A stretch of 64,000 nt of DNA from Fremontodendron californicum (taxonomy: Eukaryota; Streptophyta; Magnoliopsida; Malvales; Malvaceae): positions 11,832,501-11,896,500 of the forward strand of contig JAULJL010000011.1 of NCBI GenBank assembly GCA_030761205.1. The letters are read 5' to 3'. Below, in pieces: positions 35,735 to 48,383 of the stretch. Below the pieces are notes generated by a model that searched no databases, had not been told where the DNA came from, and worked only from the letters and a program-made list of their open reading frames with translations. Made by a program: the position numbers and the translations under genes. Positions within the stretch are counted from its first letter, which is position 1; every line of letters begins with the position of its first letter.

Positions 35735-36996
35735 AGGGGAGTAATCAAATCGAGCTGAACCGAGTCAAAATAGTAAGAAGCTTGAGCTCGACCTCGACTT
35801 AAAACTTGTGATTCGAAACTCAATCGAGATTTTTTTTTTTTTTAAATTTGAGCTCAATTTGAGATAAAAATTGAATTACTCAAACTCGCTCGATTAGTAG
35901 TGGCGGCTCCTAATAGGAGCCAAGGGGCCCTTGGCCCCCCCAAAAATTTTAAAATATATATTAAATAGATTTAAATGATTTTTTAAATTAACATTGTTAA
36001 TTTTGTTTATTTATGTAATATTTTTATTTAATTTTGTTCTTGTCATTTAAGAATTATTATTTGTCTATTTATTGTATTAACTACTCATAACTCACAAATT
36101 CTTAAAATAAAAAGATTTATCACAAAGGTTAAATCACATTTATGTAAATTTAACAAAAGCTAAATTGACTTTCTAACTTCTTCAATAAGACTCCAAGTCT
36201 TCAACTATGTACCAAATATGTTTTTTTTTTTTTGTTAATTTTTAGCGGACTACAATTTTTTCTTTTTATATAATTTTTAATTTTAATTTTATCTTAATTT
36301 TTTTCTCCAATTATCATATAACTTTTCATTAACAAAAAAGTCAGATTGGAACCACTTTATAAAAGATTATAAAAATATTCTAACTTTTAACTCTTGAACT
36401 TTATTATTTTAATGGAATATTCTATTTTTCTTGTTTTGATGAAAAATATATTATTTAGCAACTGATATATTTATATATTTTTAAAAGAAAGTTGTCCATA
36501 ATTTTAAATAAGATTATTTATTTGATATATTATGTATAAAATTATTTATTTTATGTATTATATTTTTTATACATTTTTTATGTATTGATAAAATTTATAA
36601 TTTTGAAAGCATGTTTATTTTTGTTAGTATATTGCTTGCATATATATATATATATATATTAATATAATAAGATAAATTTTATAAAAATATTAAGATTTAG
36701 TAATATATTAATTGGCACCCTCAAAATCAAATGTTAAGATCCGCCACTGTAGATTAGGCTCATCTATCTAATAAAAAAGGAGCTTGATTCTTATACTCGA
36801 CTTCAGACTTCATTATTTTGTGCTCGAGTTTGAGCTCGATTTGAGAATTTTTTCATTAAAAAAATTTGATTAGGCTCGTGAGTCACTCGAGCTAAGTATT
36901 AGAATACTCGAACTTGACTCGTTTGATAACTTGAGTTGCTCGAACTTGGCTCGACAATGAACGAATTGAATTTAAATTTTTTCGAACTGAGCTTGA
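35735..36996. repeat. Repeat rich in GAGCTCGA, split by a hAT element
   Basis: Both sides of the inner hAT element (35735-35897 and 36750-36996) are dense in GAGCTCGA, CTCGAGC and TTGAGCTCG words in inverted arrangement, with left end near TTAGGGGAGTAATC. The pattern is that of a hAT-like MITE family with pseudo-palindromic ends, but the right terminus and duplication were not found. Confidence 0.5.
35898..36749. mobile_element. Non-autonomous hAT element
   Basis: Left end TAGTGGCGGCTC, right end inverted CAGTGGCGGATC. Flanking octamers are TCGATTAG (35890-35897) and TAGATTAG (36750-36757), an 8-bp duplication with one mismatch. A GGGGCCCTTGGCCCCCC block lies just inside the left end. The body is AT-rich with a TA microsatellite near 36640. 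No transposase. Confidence 0.8.
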
Positions 36997-37437
36997 ATAA
37001 CTTGTAAGTACAAATTTCTCGTTTACATTTTTAATTATTATCCTTTAATGGAATAGTCATCGATCCGTCAACGAAAGTCTAAATAATAATTCAAAGTTGA
37101 TACATCAATTAAAATGGAAAGGAAACTCAATTAAAATTAATAAAATGTGAAGATTTATCTTGAATTTTTTTATCGATAATTTAATTTAAAGTAAATGGAA
37201 TGTAAACAGATATATCAAAAACAAATACCAAGCTAGCAAATTTATTTGAACAAAATGAGAAATGGCTAAAATAATAAAATGATATATTAATTTATTTGAT
37301 AAAGTTAAAAGTGCAATAAAAGTATTTAATTATTATCCTTTGCTCAAACAAATTTCAAAGAACAAATATCAAAGAACAAATACCAAGCTTTTATAATTTA
37401 AAAAAAAGGTATACTTTTAACGCTGTCTAAGTTAAAA

Positions 37438-38318
37438 GGTCTGGTTAACGCGGTCTAATTTATTTGAACAAAATAGAAATGGCTTTAATAATTTGTATTT
37501 TTATTGCATTTAAATAAACCCTCAATATTTAATTTGCAATCAATTAAACTTTTAATTTTTAATTTGTATCAAAATAAATTTTTAATCTTTAACTTATAAC
37601 TAACTAAGCCCTTAACATAAATAAATTTTTTTATTTAAAATAAGAACCTATTTGATACAAATTAAAGAATAAAAATTTATTTAGGTATATTAAAGTATAT
37701 GAGCATTTAAGTAAAGTAATAAAGTTAAAGAGTTTTTTATTTATTTATATTTTAGCTATGGAAAATTTTAATTGAAATATGTCCTAACAAAATTGGATGT
37801 CTACAATATATATATATATATATAACAATCAATGGTGTAGATTCCTTATTATAATTTTCATATATATGTAATACTTTTATCACTTAAAAATATATTTTGT
37901 TGAAATCTGTACACCCACATCCACTTTGTGGGTGAAAAAAATACATGAAAAAATATAAAAAATAATAAAATAATAGTTATTTTAAAAAATATATATATGT
38001 ATTTTTTAAAAATGTATTATATAAAAATTGAAAATATTAATATTTTATTATTTAATATTGTGATTTTATTTAATATTTATATTTTTTTTAACTGATGAAA
38101 GTAAATTCAACAAGACACTTTATAAGTATATAACATGTTTTGTTATAAAGAAAATCAGTTTTTAATAGTATTGACTATTGATCAAGGTGATATTTAAAAA
38201 AATATATATATGATTAATGTATTATTTTTTAAAATTTAATAAATATAATATATTAAATATAATTTTTTTATAAAATAATAATTAAATATCTTTTAACTTA
38301 GACAGCGTTAACCAGACC
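37438..38318. mobile_element. MITE-like element with GGTCTGGTTAACG terminal inverted repeats
   Basis: Left end GGTCTGGTTAACGCGGTCTAA and right end, inverted, the same with one difference (CTGTCTAA). AAAA precedes the left end and TTTT follows the right end, so the inverted repeat may start four bases earlier, flanked by GTT on both sides. Just outside the left end is a partial mirror copy (AACGCTGTCTAAGTTAAAAG) that matches the right end in its own orientation. The inside is AT-rich with no coding. Confidence 0.6.
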
Positions 38319-38599
38319 TTTTGTTATCTATTAAAATGAAAATTAAGTCCTTAGGGACTCATAAGAAAATTTTGAATTTAGTTAAAGGATTTTATTGTCT
38401 TATTTTATCATCTTTTATGAATATTATTGATTTTTTATAAAAAAAAATCTTAGAGACTCAAAGGGTATTTTTTTAAATGTTCAAGATTTATTTATTCTAT
38501 TTTGTTTTTTATTTGGGACAAAAATATTTTTTTGGCATAAAATTAATAAATATATTACTATGAATGAATATATATTATAGAAAAATATTGTTTTTCTTA

Positions 38600-38905
38600 A
38601 GTCGATTTAAGATTTGTACCTGATCTGTTCGGGTAAAAAAAATAAAATAAAAATTTATTTTATTAATTATTTTAATTTTAATTTTAATGATGTATTTAAA
38701 TGGGTTAGTTCGCATTTTGACTTGCGGATCGATTTAAGATCCGTACTCGACCCGCTCGGGAAAAAGTAAAAAAAAAAATTTATTTTACTAATTCTTTTTA
38801 TTTTAATTTTAAACAATGAATTTAAAGTGATTGATCCGTACGTTGACTCGCAAGTCGATTTAGGATTCGTACTCGATTCGCTCGGAAAAAAAGTTTAAAA
38901 AAAAA
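38600..38905 (+). repeat. Three tandem units of about 125 bp
   Basis: The phrase AGTCGATTTAAGATTCGTAC and CTCGGGTAAAAAAA recurs near 38602, 38732 and 38852, separated by AT-rich filler and a variable TTGATCCGTACGTTGACT-type link. The units differ by several substitutions, so they are old. Confidence 0.65.
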
Positions 38906-39665
38906 AAAATGAATTTGCTGCTAACCTATGTGATCGATCCTACGAAATAATAAAATACAAATCATAATTTTATTTTCTTATTTATTATTTTTTTATCTCT
39001 TATAAAAAAAATATACAGTGTAAAATAAAGTTTAAATATTTTTTAAAAATACATATAAATAAAAATTGAAAATGCATTTTTATTATGTAATTTATAAATA
39101 AACAATTAACATAAATTTAATTTTTATAATTAAAAAAATAATTATATTAATATTTTTACGATATAAAAATAAAATATTTAAATAAATAATTATTATTTAA
39201 AAAATATAAACTAAACTAAACTTAATTAAATTATTATTATTAATTAATTAAAAAAATTATAAAAAAAAAAATTAAAAGTAACCTGATAATGCGGTTTTTT
39301 TTTCCTAGTATTATTGAAAATCATGTATATTTGTTTTGGTGTAACTATAGAAGAAAAATAAATTGTGTGTGACTGGAAACCGGAGCAATTTGGAGCTTTT
39401 CCAGTTTCCTGAAGGAGCTTGGCTTCTCCCAGAACGATCCCTTTGGAAAGAAAACAAAAAAGAAAAAACATTCGCCATTTGATTTCGACCCAAAGCAAAA
39501 GGCATTTAAAAATAAGAAAAACAAAGATCTCGGCCGGCTGGTCAACATAGAGTTTCCTTGTTTTTGAACTCAAAAACGTGGTGCAATGGCAATGAGCTCT
39601 GCGTCTCCTCCTTGTAAAAGAAGGGAGTTGGAAAACAATAACGCACCAAAACTTGAAGGCGAGAA
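38906..39665 (+). promoter_or_regulatory. Upstream region of the nucleotide-sugar transporter gene
   Basis: 38940-39270 is almost all A/T. From about 39360 the base composition becomes gene-like and probably holds the promoter and 5' leader. An upstream ATG at 39586 opens a short frame (MAMSSASPPCKRRE) before the main start; whether the leader includes it is not known. No clear TATA box was identified. Confidence 0.35.
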
Positions 39666-42600
39666 ATGCAGCGCGTTCGTCAGATTTTGGGTCTTTTGTT
39701 TAGTAAAGATGTTAGGAAGCAACCTAGTGATGTTGCCAAACCAGGTATTACACTAATACTTTACTGTATTTTATTTTAATTTGTTTTTTTATTTCACTTG
39801 CATGTTTCCTTTTTACTTAGAAATTTGCTTGCTGTTAAGCTATTAATTTGCCAGTTTTGGTTGCTTCTGTTTTTATTAGCATTTCCATCAACCAGACTCT
39901 GTTAGTATTTATATATTTATTTTTGAATTGTGGATGAGATATTGTAATTTTTATTGGACCAAACTCTGTATAACAGTGTCTTCAAGGGGACACACTAATG
40001 GTTAAAACTTGAGATTCCAAGTTGGAAGTTTCAGGTTTGAATTTTGGGAATGGAAGTTGAGGTTTAGCCGTTTAGGGGTAGGAAATGGTGGCTTCCATTA
40101 TTTAGCTCAAGATCTATAGATCTCTTTCAATTTTGGGTTGGCTGATCCACTTAATGTTTGTATAAAATTTTCCAGTCTAGTGCATTGAATAGCTTTTAGC
40201 TAGACCTGCCAACTTTGGACATGATACGAAAACAAGGCATGTTTAATTAGCACAAAAACAGTGTAATAAACATTATACAACACGTTTAAACACGATTAAC
40301 TCAATTAACACGACACGTTTAATACACGTATCATATTCGTGTTCAGGATTTTACACATTTAATAATTTTTTGTTGTGTTTATGTTTACGCGGCCGACACG
40401 GAAAAAAAAAAAAAAAAACACGAGACAAAACACACATAAATGTATTGCCAGGTCTAGTTGTAGCCTTTATTTGTAGCTTAAGCATATTTAATTCTCCCAA
40501 CTTATAAGTAGAACACACATTTCTGTTTTTGTCAAAAGTTCCTTTGGGTGTTTGGAACTCTATTTATCAACATAATCTATTGGAACCATTTAAGGAATCT
40601 CATCTGTTCAACTGCACTTCATATCCCCAGTCCCCACCCTTGTTACATTTTGGTCAATGGAGGCAACAACCTTTTTTAACATTTGTAAATTCTATAAATT
40701 ATATAAGCAATGTTAAATCTTCAAACATTTCACTTTATTTCCTTTTTTTTGGGATAAAAGGAAGAGGTGCGGAGAACAATCAAGCTTCTTTGTTTGAAAA
40801 GTTGCATTCATCCGAAAGTGCAAAGCATGAACAACAACGAATTTGTGGCCCTCTCGCTGCTCTTACATTCAACTTAGTGGTTGCTGTTGGCATCATTTTC
40901 ATGAACAAATGGGTCTGTATGCTTAATTTCGTGTATGTAACATAATTCTTTTGTTGCATTTCTGTTTTAGATGTAGCAGCATTCTAACATTTAACTGCTC
41001 CACTCTTTTTTGTTCATTCAGGTTCTTAAAAATGTTGGGTTCCAGTTCCCGGTATTTCTGACTGTTATTCACTATGCTGTCAGTTGGGCATTAATGGTGA
41101 TTTTGAATTTCTTTTCTATCCTCCCTGCATCTCCTTCCTCAGAGTTGGCTCCTTTATCTTTGTTTACTTTCGGCTTTGTTAACTCTGTGTCTACTGGCCT
41201 TGCTAATGTCAGCTTGAATTACAATAGGTGAGATAATAAGTTAATAACTAATTTCAGTTTCCTGGGTGACATTCTGAGTTTATTCATTAATTCATTTGTT
41301 TTTCCTCAGCGTGGGATTTTATCAGATGGCTAAGATTGCTATTACACCATTGATTGTCCTGGCAGAATTTATATGGTACAAGAAGAGAATTGCTTTCTCA
41401 AAGGTAATTTGCATTTCTCAATTCTGTGCTCATGTAAGTGGTGTATTTTGATGTCATATTAAATGCTTAAGATTATAATTAACAGAAAGGATGAAAACGA
41501 GAAAGTTCTTAACATAGAATTCATATAAATTTCTAGCTTTCTTCAAATGGAGGAATATTCTGTTTCCATCGCTGTCTTAGGAAATGTTTATCCTAAATTT
41601 GGATGGGATCAAATTGTTCCATTCACTATTTCTAAACAATTTTGGTACTGGATACCTTGAAAAGGAGCATGTATCTGTATCTGTATCTAGCTGTGCATGA
41701 TACCCCTAATAGAGCTGCGTACTAATAGGGAATCAATAATATATTGATGTCTTGTTTTCTTTTCCTTTTTTAATTGGATTTTTATTTCTAGATCATGATT
41801 TTGATCTTATGAAACATCTGTCTTTGCACCCATTTGCCCATGTGCCTCGGTGCAAATTGTTCATACATGCCCATAAGGGATTCTAATGTTATTTTAGGAC
41901 TTTGATCTGAAACAAGAAGCTAATTTCATTTTTCATACATGCTTATCATATGGAGTGAACTTCTTGCTTAGTGTTTGTCTTCAGGCTTTCCATATTATTG
42001 ATGTTAAAATTGTTGGATTTTTTCATGAAAGGTTATTTCATTTTAAGGGGATCAAGCGTCATACATAGTAAGTAATGTGATAGAATGAGTGAGAACTTAT
42101 TGTAGCATATTAGGCACCTATTTAGCAAGCTCAAGGGATGTGCAAGGACACTTTGTAAGACCGAATCTATGATCTCAACTAAAATCATGGGGGTAGCAGA
42201 AAGATTTCTCTTGATGTTGAGAAGTTAAGGATGTGAAGGGTTATATTCAGCATAGACTTGAACGAGGAGTCAAAATTTCATGGGGCTGTTAGTGATGCAG
42301 TAGGAATAAGAATTAAGAAAAAAATTCCCTCTCAAGAGAAACTCGCTTCAATGAGTAATGTAAGGTAAAAAAAGATCATGAAATTCGACTTATTGGAACA
42401 TGGCTAATGCTTATTTGTTACAGGGAAGTATGACAGCATTTAATGGTGCCATTTCTTGCAAGCAATAATATCCTTCAAAAAAACCCACGACAGTTTTGAG
42501 TTGTCCACTTCTCCTAAACAAACTAATAGTTAAAACTTTTTAACTTCCTAATAAATAGGTTTTTTTTATACAAATCTTGCCGCTTTCATATTAATTAATC

Positions 42601-45415
42601 CAAACTTAGTCGTGATATTCTATTATTGTAAATCTTGAGGTGCCAGTCATCTTGTCTGAGTGTAGCAAAAGTGACCAAAGTTCTTGCTTTGGCATTCTGG
42701 TGGCACAAAAGGAGAACCATAGAATCCTTAAGGTGAAGCCTGTTTGACAAAGCACTCATTTTGGGCACATTGATAAGGGCCTTAACCAAGGTGAAAGATA
42801 TTTAACGTGTGTACCTTATAGACTAGAAATCCTCCAATATTTCTCTTTACATTTTTAATAAGATATCAGCCAGATCAAGCAGAACGCAGAAAATTGATTT
42901 ATGTGGTTGACCCAAACTATGTTGGAATCAAGGATTACTTGAGTTGAGCTGAGTTTAATTATCTTATTTATCTATTGAAATTGTACCCTGATTATTCCAG
43001 CATTCTCCAAAATATCCATGAATTCTCCCCATTTACTCTGGGATGTAAAAGGTGATGCTACTTTGCTCTGCTGTCAAAATCTAGGTCTAGTTAGATGGGG
43101 AAGAAAAAAAGGGGGAAATTTGCCATTGTGTACCACAAAAAAAAATTCAAAAGTTGAAGTTCTTATAAAAGGAGTTAAAGGATTTTTTTGTTAATAATCA
43201 AAAGAATAACAAGTAGTCTCATAAGTCATGACATCCAGTTTCAATACGATTAAACCTTAAAACCGAAATGACATCTGTTAAGTGGTGTTATCCCACATCT
43301 ATTAAGTATTGGGTTTCCTGTGGTCTTATATTAAAGTTGGGCCCCTCCACTTATTACCAATTGGTTTTAGGTTGGATGCTTAACATGGTATCAGAGCCCA
43401 GGTTGTGTTCTGTTGTTCTTTCTGCCTAACCCCATGTGAGGTTGATGACCTCTGATGAGGTTGTCCACGTGTAAGCCTTGTAAGCTACACGTGAGGGGGA
43501 GTGTTAAGTGGTGTTATTCCTCGTCTATTAAGTATTGGGTTTCTTGTGGTCTTATATTAAAGTTGGGCCTCTCCACTTATTACCAATTGGTTTTAGGTTG
43601 GATGCTTAACAACATCTAATGGTTTCCTACAGATGCCTGTTGTACCTTCATTTTTAGAATAAATAAAATGTATTAAATGAATTGCAGGAATTTATCTTTA
43701 TATATATTTTGCTCATGCACCTCTTGCCTTGTGCCATTTGTGAATGGCTGGGGATTTTAGCTTTGCTCAAAAGTTCTTGAATTTTGATGCCCATGTGAGT
43801 GACATGGAATTTTATTTTGGTTTAATGTGTATGTAGAAACAGTAGGAGCATTCTTATATAGTTATTTGACTGACTACTGTAGTTAATATCACTCAAGTGT
43901 TGTCAAATTGCTTTTTCTTTTTCTTTTTTTTTGAAATTCTTCCTACGAAATCTTTCAGGTGATTGCATTAACAGTTGTATCAGTTGGGGTTGCTGTTGCT
44001 ACTGTAACTGATTTACAATTCAGCCTCTTCGGTGCTTGTGTGGCATTGGCATGGATAATACCTAGTGCAGTCAATAAAATCCTTTGGTCCAATGTGCAAC
44101 AACAAGAGAACTGGACAGCACTGGCGTATGTTTCATGTTCCTCTGAGTTTATTTGGCAGTTTTAGATTGAGAGGGATGCCAAGAATAAATGTAGCTTGTG
44201 AAAAAGGAAAAAGAAAGAATAACAACTTTTACTTTTGGATGTTTAGAAGGAATACAATTTAATAATTAGTATTTGCTTGTTCACTTAGTTGACAGAAAAC
44301 AAAGGAAAGTAAACTTGAAAAGTTTTTTGGAGGTAAGGGGATAAATAAATACTAATTCTTTCTTATCCTTACTTTTCCTTGCCCATTTAATATCCAAACA
44401 TAGGTTCATAGTTATTTTTCTCTTTGCTTTACCTGCAGCCAAGAAAATTATTTCTCTCCTTTATGTTAATTATATTGCTGAAATATTTCAAAATTTCTCA
44501 CTGGTTGAAATTGTGAATTTGTTGAACAGGTTAATGTGGAAAACAACACCAATGACTTTGTTTTTTTTGGTTTTTATGATTCCTTTCTTGGATCCTCCTG
44601 GTGTGCTTGCGTTCCATTGGAGCTTCAGCAATACATCAGCAATTCTCATGTCTGCTTTTCTTGGCTTCTTGCTTCAGTGGTCAAGTGCTTTGACACTTGG
44701 GTAAGTGCCAACTAAGAAGCTAGGTTTCAATATTATTAACTATTTGATCCATGCTACAACTTGCTCTCCTTGATGTTTACAACTTGCCATAATTACATCT
44801 CTTTTGTTTTATGGGGTTGCCTTTATCTTAATGTAGTTTTTCCACTTCCCCTCTCCCCCCCTGGAAAGAAGAGAAACGATGAAAGGAAAAAGTAGTGTCA
44901 TGGCTGGCTAGGTAAATGGTCAACCCCAGGATTGGCTCTGTGTGTTCACATGTGTGTGAGTGTACCAAAATCAACCTTATAAGAGAATCTATAAATAAAA
45001 GTATTAAGAAAACGAAACTAAAAAACAGAGGATAGGAGTTGAAATATTTTAATATTTCAAGATGGGTAACATTTTTGAATATCTAAAATGAAATTGTGAT
45101 CAAATGTTAAAAGGATGGAGAATTATTTTCCCTTAGTAGTAATACTCAGATTTTAAGCAATTTTCTTTCTTGTAAATTCATTTGTTTTTTGGTTCATATT
45201 CTCTCTTATTTTTCAGGGCTACATCCGCAATCTCCTCTGTTGTTCTTGGACAATTCAAAACTTGTGTTGTCCTTCTTGGAAACTATTACCTTTTTGGTTC
45301 AAATCCTGGCACAACCAGTATTTTTGGTGCATTTATAGCCATTGGTGGAATGTCCTTTTACACATACCTTAATATACGTCCTATGAAGCGGCAGTCAGGG
45401 AAAGTGTTGCCGTAG
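39666..45415 (+). CDS. Nucleotide-sugar transporter (DMT/TPT family), seven exons
   Basis: Exons 39666-39744, 40761-40912, 41022-41227, 41310-41403, 43959-44125, 44530-44700 and 45217-45415 (stop included) join in frame to 355 residues. Family text: CGPLAALTFNLVVAVGIIFM in the first membrane segment, GLANVSLNYNSVGFYQMAK, VLAEFIWYKKR, DLQFSLFGACVALAWIIPSA, LQWSSALTLGATSAISSVVL, and GQFKTCVVLLGNYYLFG. About ten membrane segments fit a Golgi-type antiporter exchanging nucleotide sugar for nucleoside monophosphate; the family includes the Arabidopsis UDP-GlcNAc transporter group, but the substrate is not readable here. All introns are GT-AG; the acceptor of exon 2 ends AAG, less usual, so exon 2 start is the least certain point. 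Introns 1 and 4 carry mobile elements (40201-40456 and 43276-43611). The C-terminus (RPMKRQSGKVLP) is short and basic. Confidence 0.93.
39975..40145 (+). mobile_element. Possible tRNA-derived SINE remnant in intron 1
   Basis: The segment has a box-A-like AATGGTTAAAACTTGAG and a box-B-like CAGGTTTGAATTTTGGG about 40 bp later, the spacing of an RNA polymerase III internal promoter. Box B is decayed from the usual GGTTCGAATCC. No poly(A) tail or duplication was resolved. Confidence 0.35.
40201..40456. mobile_element. hAT-type MITE in intron 1 of the transporter gene
   Basis: Ends TAGACCTGCCAACTTTGG and, inverted, TAGACCTGGCAATACA. Flanking octamers CTTTTAGC and GTTGTAGC agree at six of eight positions, so the insertion is old. 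The body is rich in ACACGTTTAA and CACGACACG words and has an A run at 40400-40417. It resembles in wording the tandem array at 34540. Confidence 0.7.
43276..43611 (+). mobile_element. TRIM (terminal-repeat retrotransposon in miniature), complete, in intron 4
   Basis: Two 110-bp LTRs (43276-43385 and 43502-43611) begin TGTTAAGTGGTG and end GATGCTTAACA, with about five differences by my alignment. The primer binding site TGGTATCAGAGCCCAG (43386-43401) directly abuts the first LTR and matches initiator Met tRNA. The polypurine tract GTGAGGGGGAG (43491-43501) directly abuts the second. ACATC flanks both sides (43271-43275 and 43612-43616), an exact 5-bp duplication. The 116-bp interior has no protein, so reverse transcription must come from another element. 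Confidence 0.95.
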
Positions 45416-46513
45416 AAGCATCCTCTTTTTCAAATATCTAAACTCGACGAAGGAAATAGAGAGAACCATGATGCATATGGTACAACAACAATGAAAACTA
45501 CGTGGTGAGTACATATTTGACATTGACAACTGTTTTTTTTATTTGGTTAACTCAATCATATGAGATGTCATAGAGCAATTTCAGAATACATTGCTTATAT
45601 TTCATTTCGTTCTTGTGTCAGTTCTGAAAATACTGCTTTAAGAGCTTGTGTAGAATGCATTGTAAATGAATATAATACCCATACAAGAGGCAATGTACTA
45701 TGTGTTTCACATGCTTTGAGCTGGATTCCATCAAGTAAAAGGCTGTATCACATTTCTTAGGCCACACTTAGACCGAAAAGCTTATCAAGTTGGTCTTGTT
45801 CCAAGAACATAAACTATCTAGTGGTCTATTTGATATTGAAAACGTATCGAGCCTGATGCTTTAGAGACTATGTCCTCAGTTACTTCATTCTAGATAGCTT
45901 TTGGTTCAGTGGTAGGCAGCCTTGGCTCTCTTAGGTAAAGTAACTGTAAAGGGGTTTTTTGACAGGGAGAGAAAGTGTTGCAAAAAAGTGAAACGTGAAA
46001 TGCCGGAAGACGACGGAGAGGAAAACTGATGCAGACAGTGCAGTATTGAGTGTAGCGGTAGGCAGTGGTAGACAAGGTGTAGGAAATAGAGAGGTGAAGG
46101 AGCAAAGCTGAGTAGGACGAAGGATAAGGTTGTAGAGAGTTTTAGAGAGAAATTTGTCAATCTGGTCAAAAGTCTCTAAATGAATTGTGGGAGTTCCTTT
46201 ATATAGGTCTCCAAAATGGGACTTACATAACGTGAGCATTCAATAGGCATAATGGTATAAATAGTCAGTTACTAAGATATTAATGCTTTGTCTAAAAGGT
46301 ATTTATTATTGGTGATAGTGAATAGTTAACTCTTAAGTTCACTATCAGTTCTGAAAGGAGGAAAAACACTCTTACTTCATAGAAAGGTTAAGAGGAAAAC
46401 ATATTAACTACCTCCATATCTGATTTATCAAGTCAAGCTCTTCACAAGATTTTAATAGTGAAATTAATCTAATAACTTTGTCATATTTTGGAGTTATTTC
46501 CACATCTATTTTC
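45416..46513. other. Transporter 3' region and a minus-strand promoter-like stretch
   Basis: The first few hundred bases should contain the 3' UTR. On the minus strand a good TATA sequence (CTATATAAAGGAACTCCC, about 46188-46205) is followed by a C/T-rich leader-like region down to about 45960 with open frames of 70-100 codons in more than one frame and no recognisable domain. It may be the promoter side of an LTR or of an unknown transcript. Confidence 0.35.
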
Positions 46514-47015
46514 TGTTAAGTAACGTTTGGTGAAGCGACTTTGGGAGAAGTGGGTGACTTTTGTGAAGCAACTCTCGTGAAGGAGCATTTCTGAAAAGGA
46601 GCTTTAAATGAAGGAGCTATCTTGTGAAGGAGTATTCAATGTTGTAGATTACTTTCATTATTGCATGCGGTAGTGTAATTGCCTATAAAGGCATTATTGA
46701 TTAGAGAGATAATATGTTGGTAGCTAAAATCAAGTATCTATAATAATTAACCCATTCATTCATATAGAGGCTGTTTCAGTCTGGCCGTATTTAACTCCCT
46801 TTGCACCTCATCTCCAGACTCCAGAGGGCAGAGAGAGTGCTGTCTAAGAGGACTTATTGTAAACTTATTTTTGCATGTGTCGACTGTTGACTGTTGAGGA
46901 TTCCAGTCAGTAAAAGGCCAAACATCCACGCTCACAGTTGAATAAAAAAGTTTTTAAGTTATTTACGCATCTAGTTTCATCATTCTCTAGCTAGAGACAA
47001 ACCAGTAATTGATCC
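46514..47015 (+). repeat. Possible Copia-type LTR
   Basis: Starts TGTTAAGTAACG, contains a TATA box GCCTATAAAGGC (46682-46693) and a polyadenylation-like GAATAAAAAAG (46941-46951), and is followed near 47018 by TTGGTAAGAGCTGGTAGG, which resembles the initiator-Met primer binding site with two bases lost. Repeated GTGAAGGAGC words fill its first part. No gag or pol follows and no duplication was found. Confidence 0.4.
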
Positions 47016-48383
47016 TTGGTAAGAGCTGGTAGGTTTAACCAAAGTTCATATACTTAGCCTTTTCAGCTTACTAGAGAAACCGACGATGTAGACTATACTA
47101 TAACTAGATTATTATGTGCAGGCCAAGCTTAAGTGCTTTTGACTACAATTCTACGAAGGCCAAAATCATGGCCCAAGGCTACAACAAGTGGACTTTGACA
47201 TCAATAGTTCACGAGAATAATCGGAGAAAATGAAACTTGCTTCTACTCTTCCTATAACGGGGCAAGCCAAGTTGAATGAATGGCCATAAAATTGACTATG
47301 TTTATTCTCTTTTCCTTTTCCTTTCAAGTTGGAATTTGATGAACTAACTTGCTTGGCTGGTGATTTAATTACTATTTATTTGTTTCATGTGTGCTAAAGA
47401 AGAGAAAAAAAAAAAAAAAACAATGAAGATTTCGTTAGGCTTCATTGAAATCCAATCATGTATTTTGACTGAAAGCTTTTAGAATCATATGTTTCTATTT
47501 CTAATTCTAATATTAAGTGGGAAAAGATAGGATTGAAGGGTTTTTTATTGTTAAATTGTTTTTATTATTATTAAAATCACCATCCAGTGGAATAAAATTA
47601 AGAAAAATTAATTTCTCAATATATACTTCAAGAAATTGCTTAAACTGTGTAACAATACCACTTTGTTTAGGGCTTTATTTGTCCCCACAAATTAATCATC
47701 GTTGTTCAACCAAAAAAATGCATCTCACAATTTGACCTTAATTCACTTACAATGTTTTTGGATTTGAAGGGTAATGAGGGAAAATGAAAAGGATAAAATA
47801 AGTGACGAAAATTTATGTATTTGATAAAAAAAACAGTACTGATAGTGAAGTGAAAAAAAAAAAAAAAACCATTGAGAACATTAATCCCAAAGTATATTAA
47901 CACATTATTTTCATGTATGTTTAATGTTATTTAACATTAAAAAATAATAATTAAAAATTTAAGTATTAAAAATTATATAAATCTTTTGAAATATTTAATA
48001 TGTAAACTTATAAACATTATAAAAACATTACTGGTACGTACTATTTTTAAATTATTTGGTAAGTATGCTTAAATGCAAGTTATATCAAATAAATTCTGAT
48101 ATATCATTTATATATATATTTATTTATTTATAAAGATTCAAGAAATTACTCATAAAAATAAATTGAAGAACTGATAAAGTAACTCGTAGTAATTCATGAG
48201 TAAACATTATTGTTATTCTATATTCGTATTTATTTTAAAATGTAAAAGTTCTCAGTTTTTCATCATGCTTAATTTTTTGTTGTCACTAATATGCAAGGCA
48301 AATAGCTGCTTCAAACCCTATGGTTCAGTTTAGAGTATAAATATTGGTAATTACATTCTTTTTGTTTACTAGATACTAGTATT
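47016..48383. other. AT-rich intergenic sequence, no gene seen
   Basis: Poly(A) runs near 47404-47420 and 47852-47868; otherwise low-complexity AT-rich DNA on both strands without a supported frame. Confidence 0.4.

Noticed and set aside
39244..39573. Overlapping minus-strand frames before the transporter gene
   Set aside because: Three frames overlap the same AT- and T-rich leader; none has a domain and they oppose the supported gene's promoter.
43386..43401. tRNA-Met gene
   Set aside because: Only a short complement of the initiator tRNA end, positioned as a primer binding site of the TRIM.
45890..46239. Minus-strand protein gene after the transporter
   Set aside because: Three overlapping frames with low-complexity Ser/Leu/Phe content; a TATA-like site is present but no family is recognised, so only the promoter-like stretch is noted.
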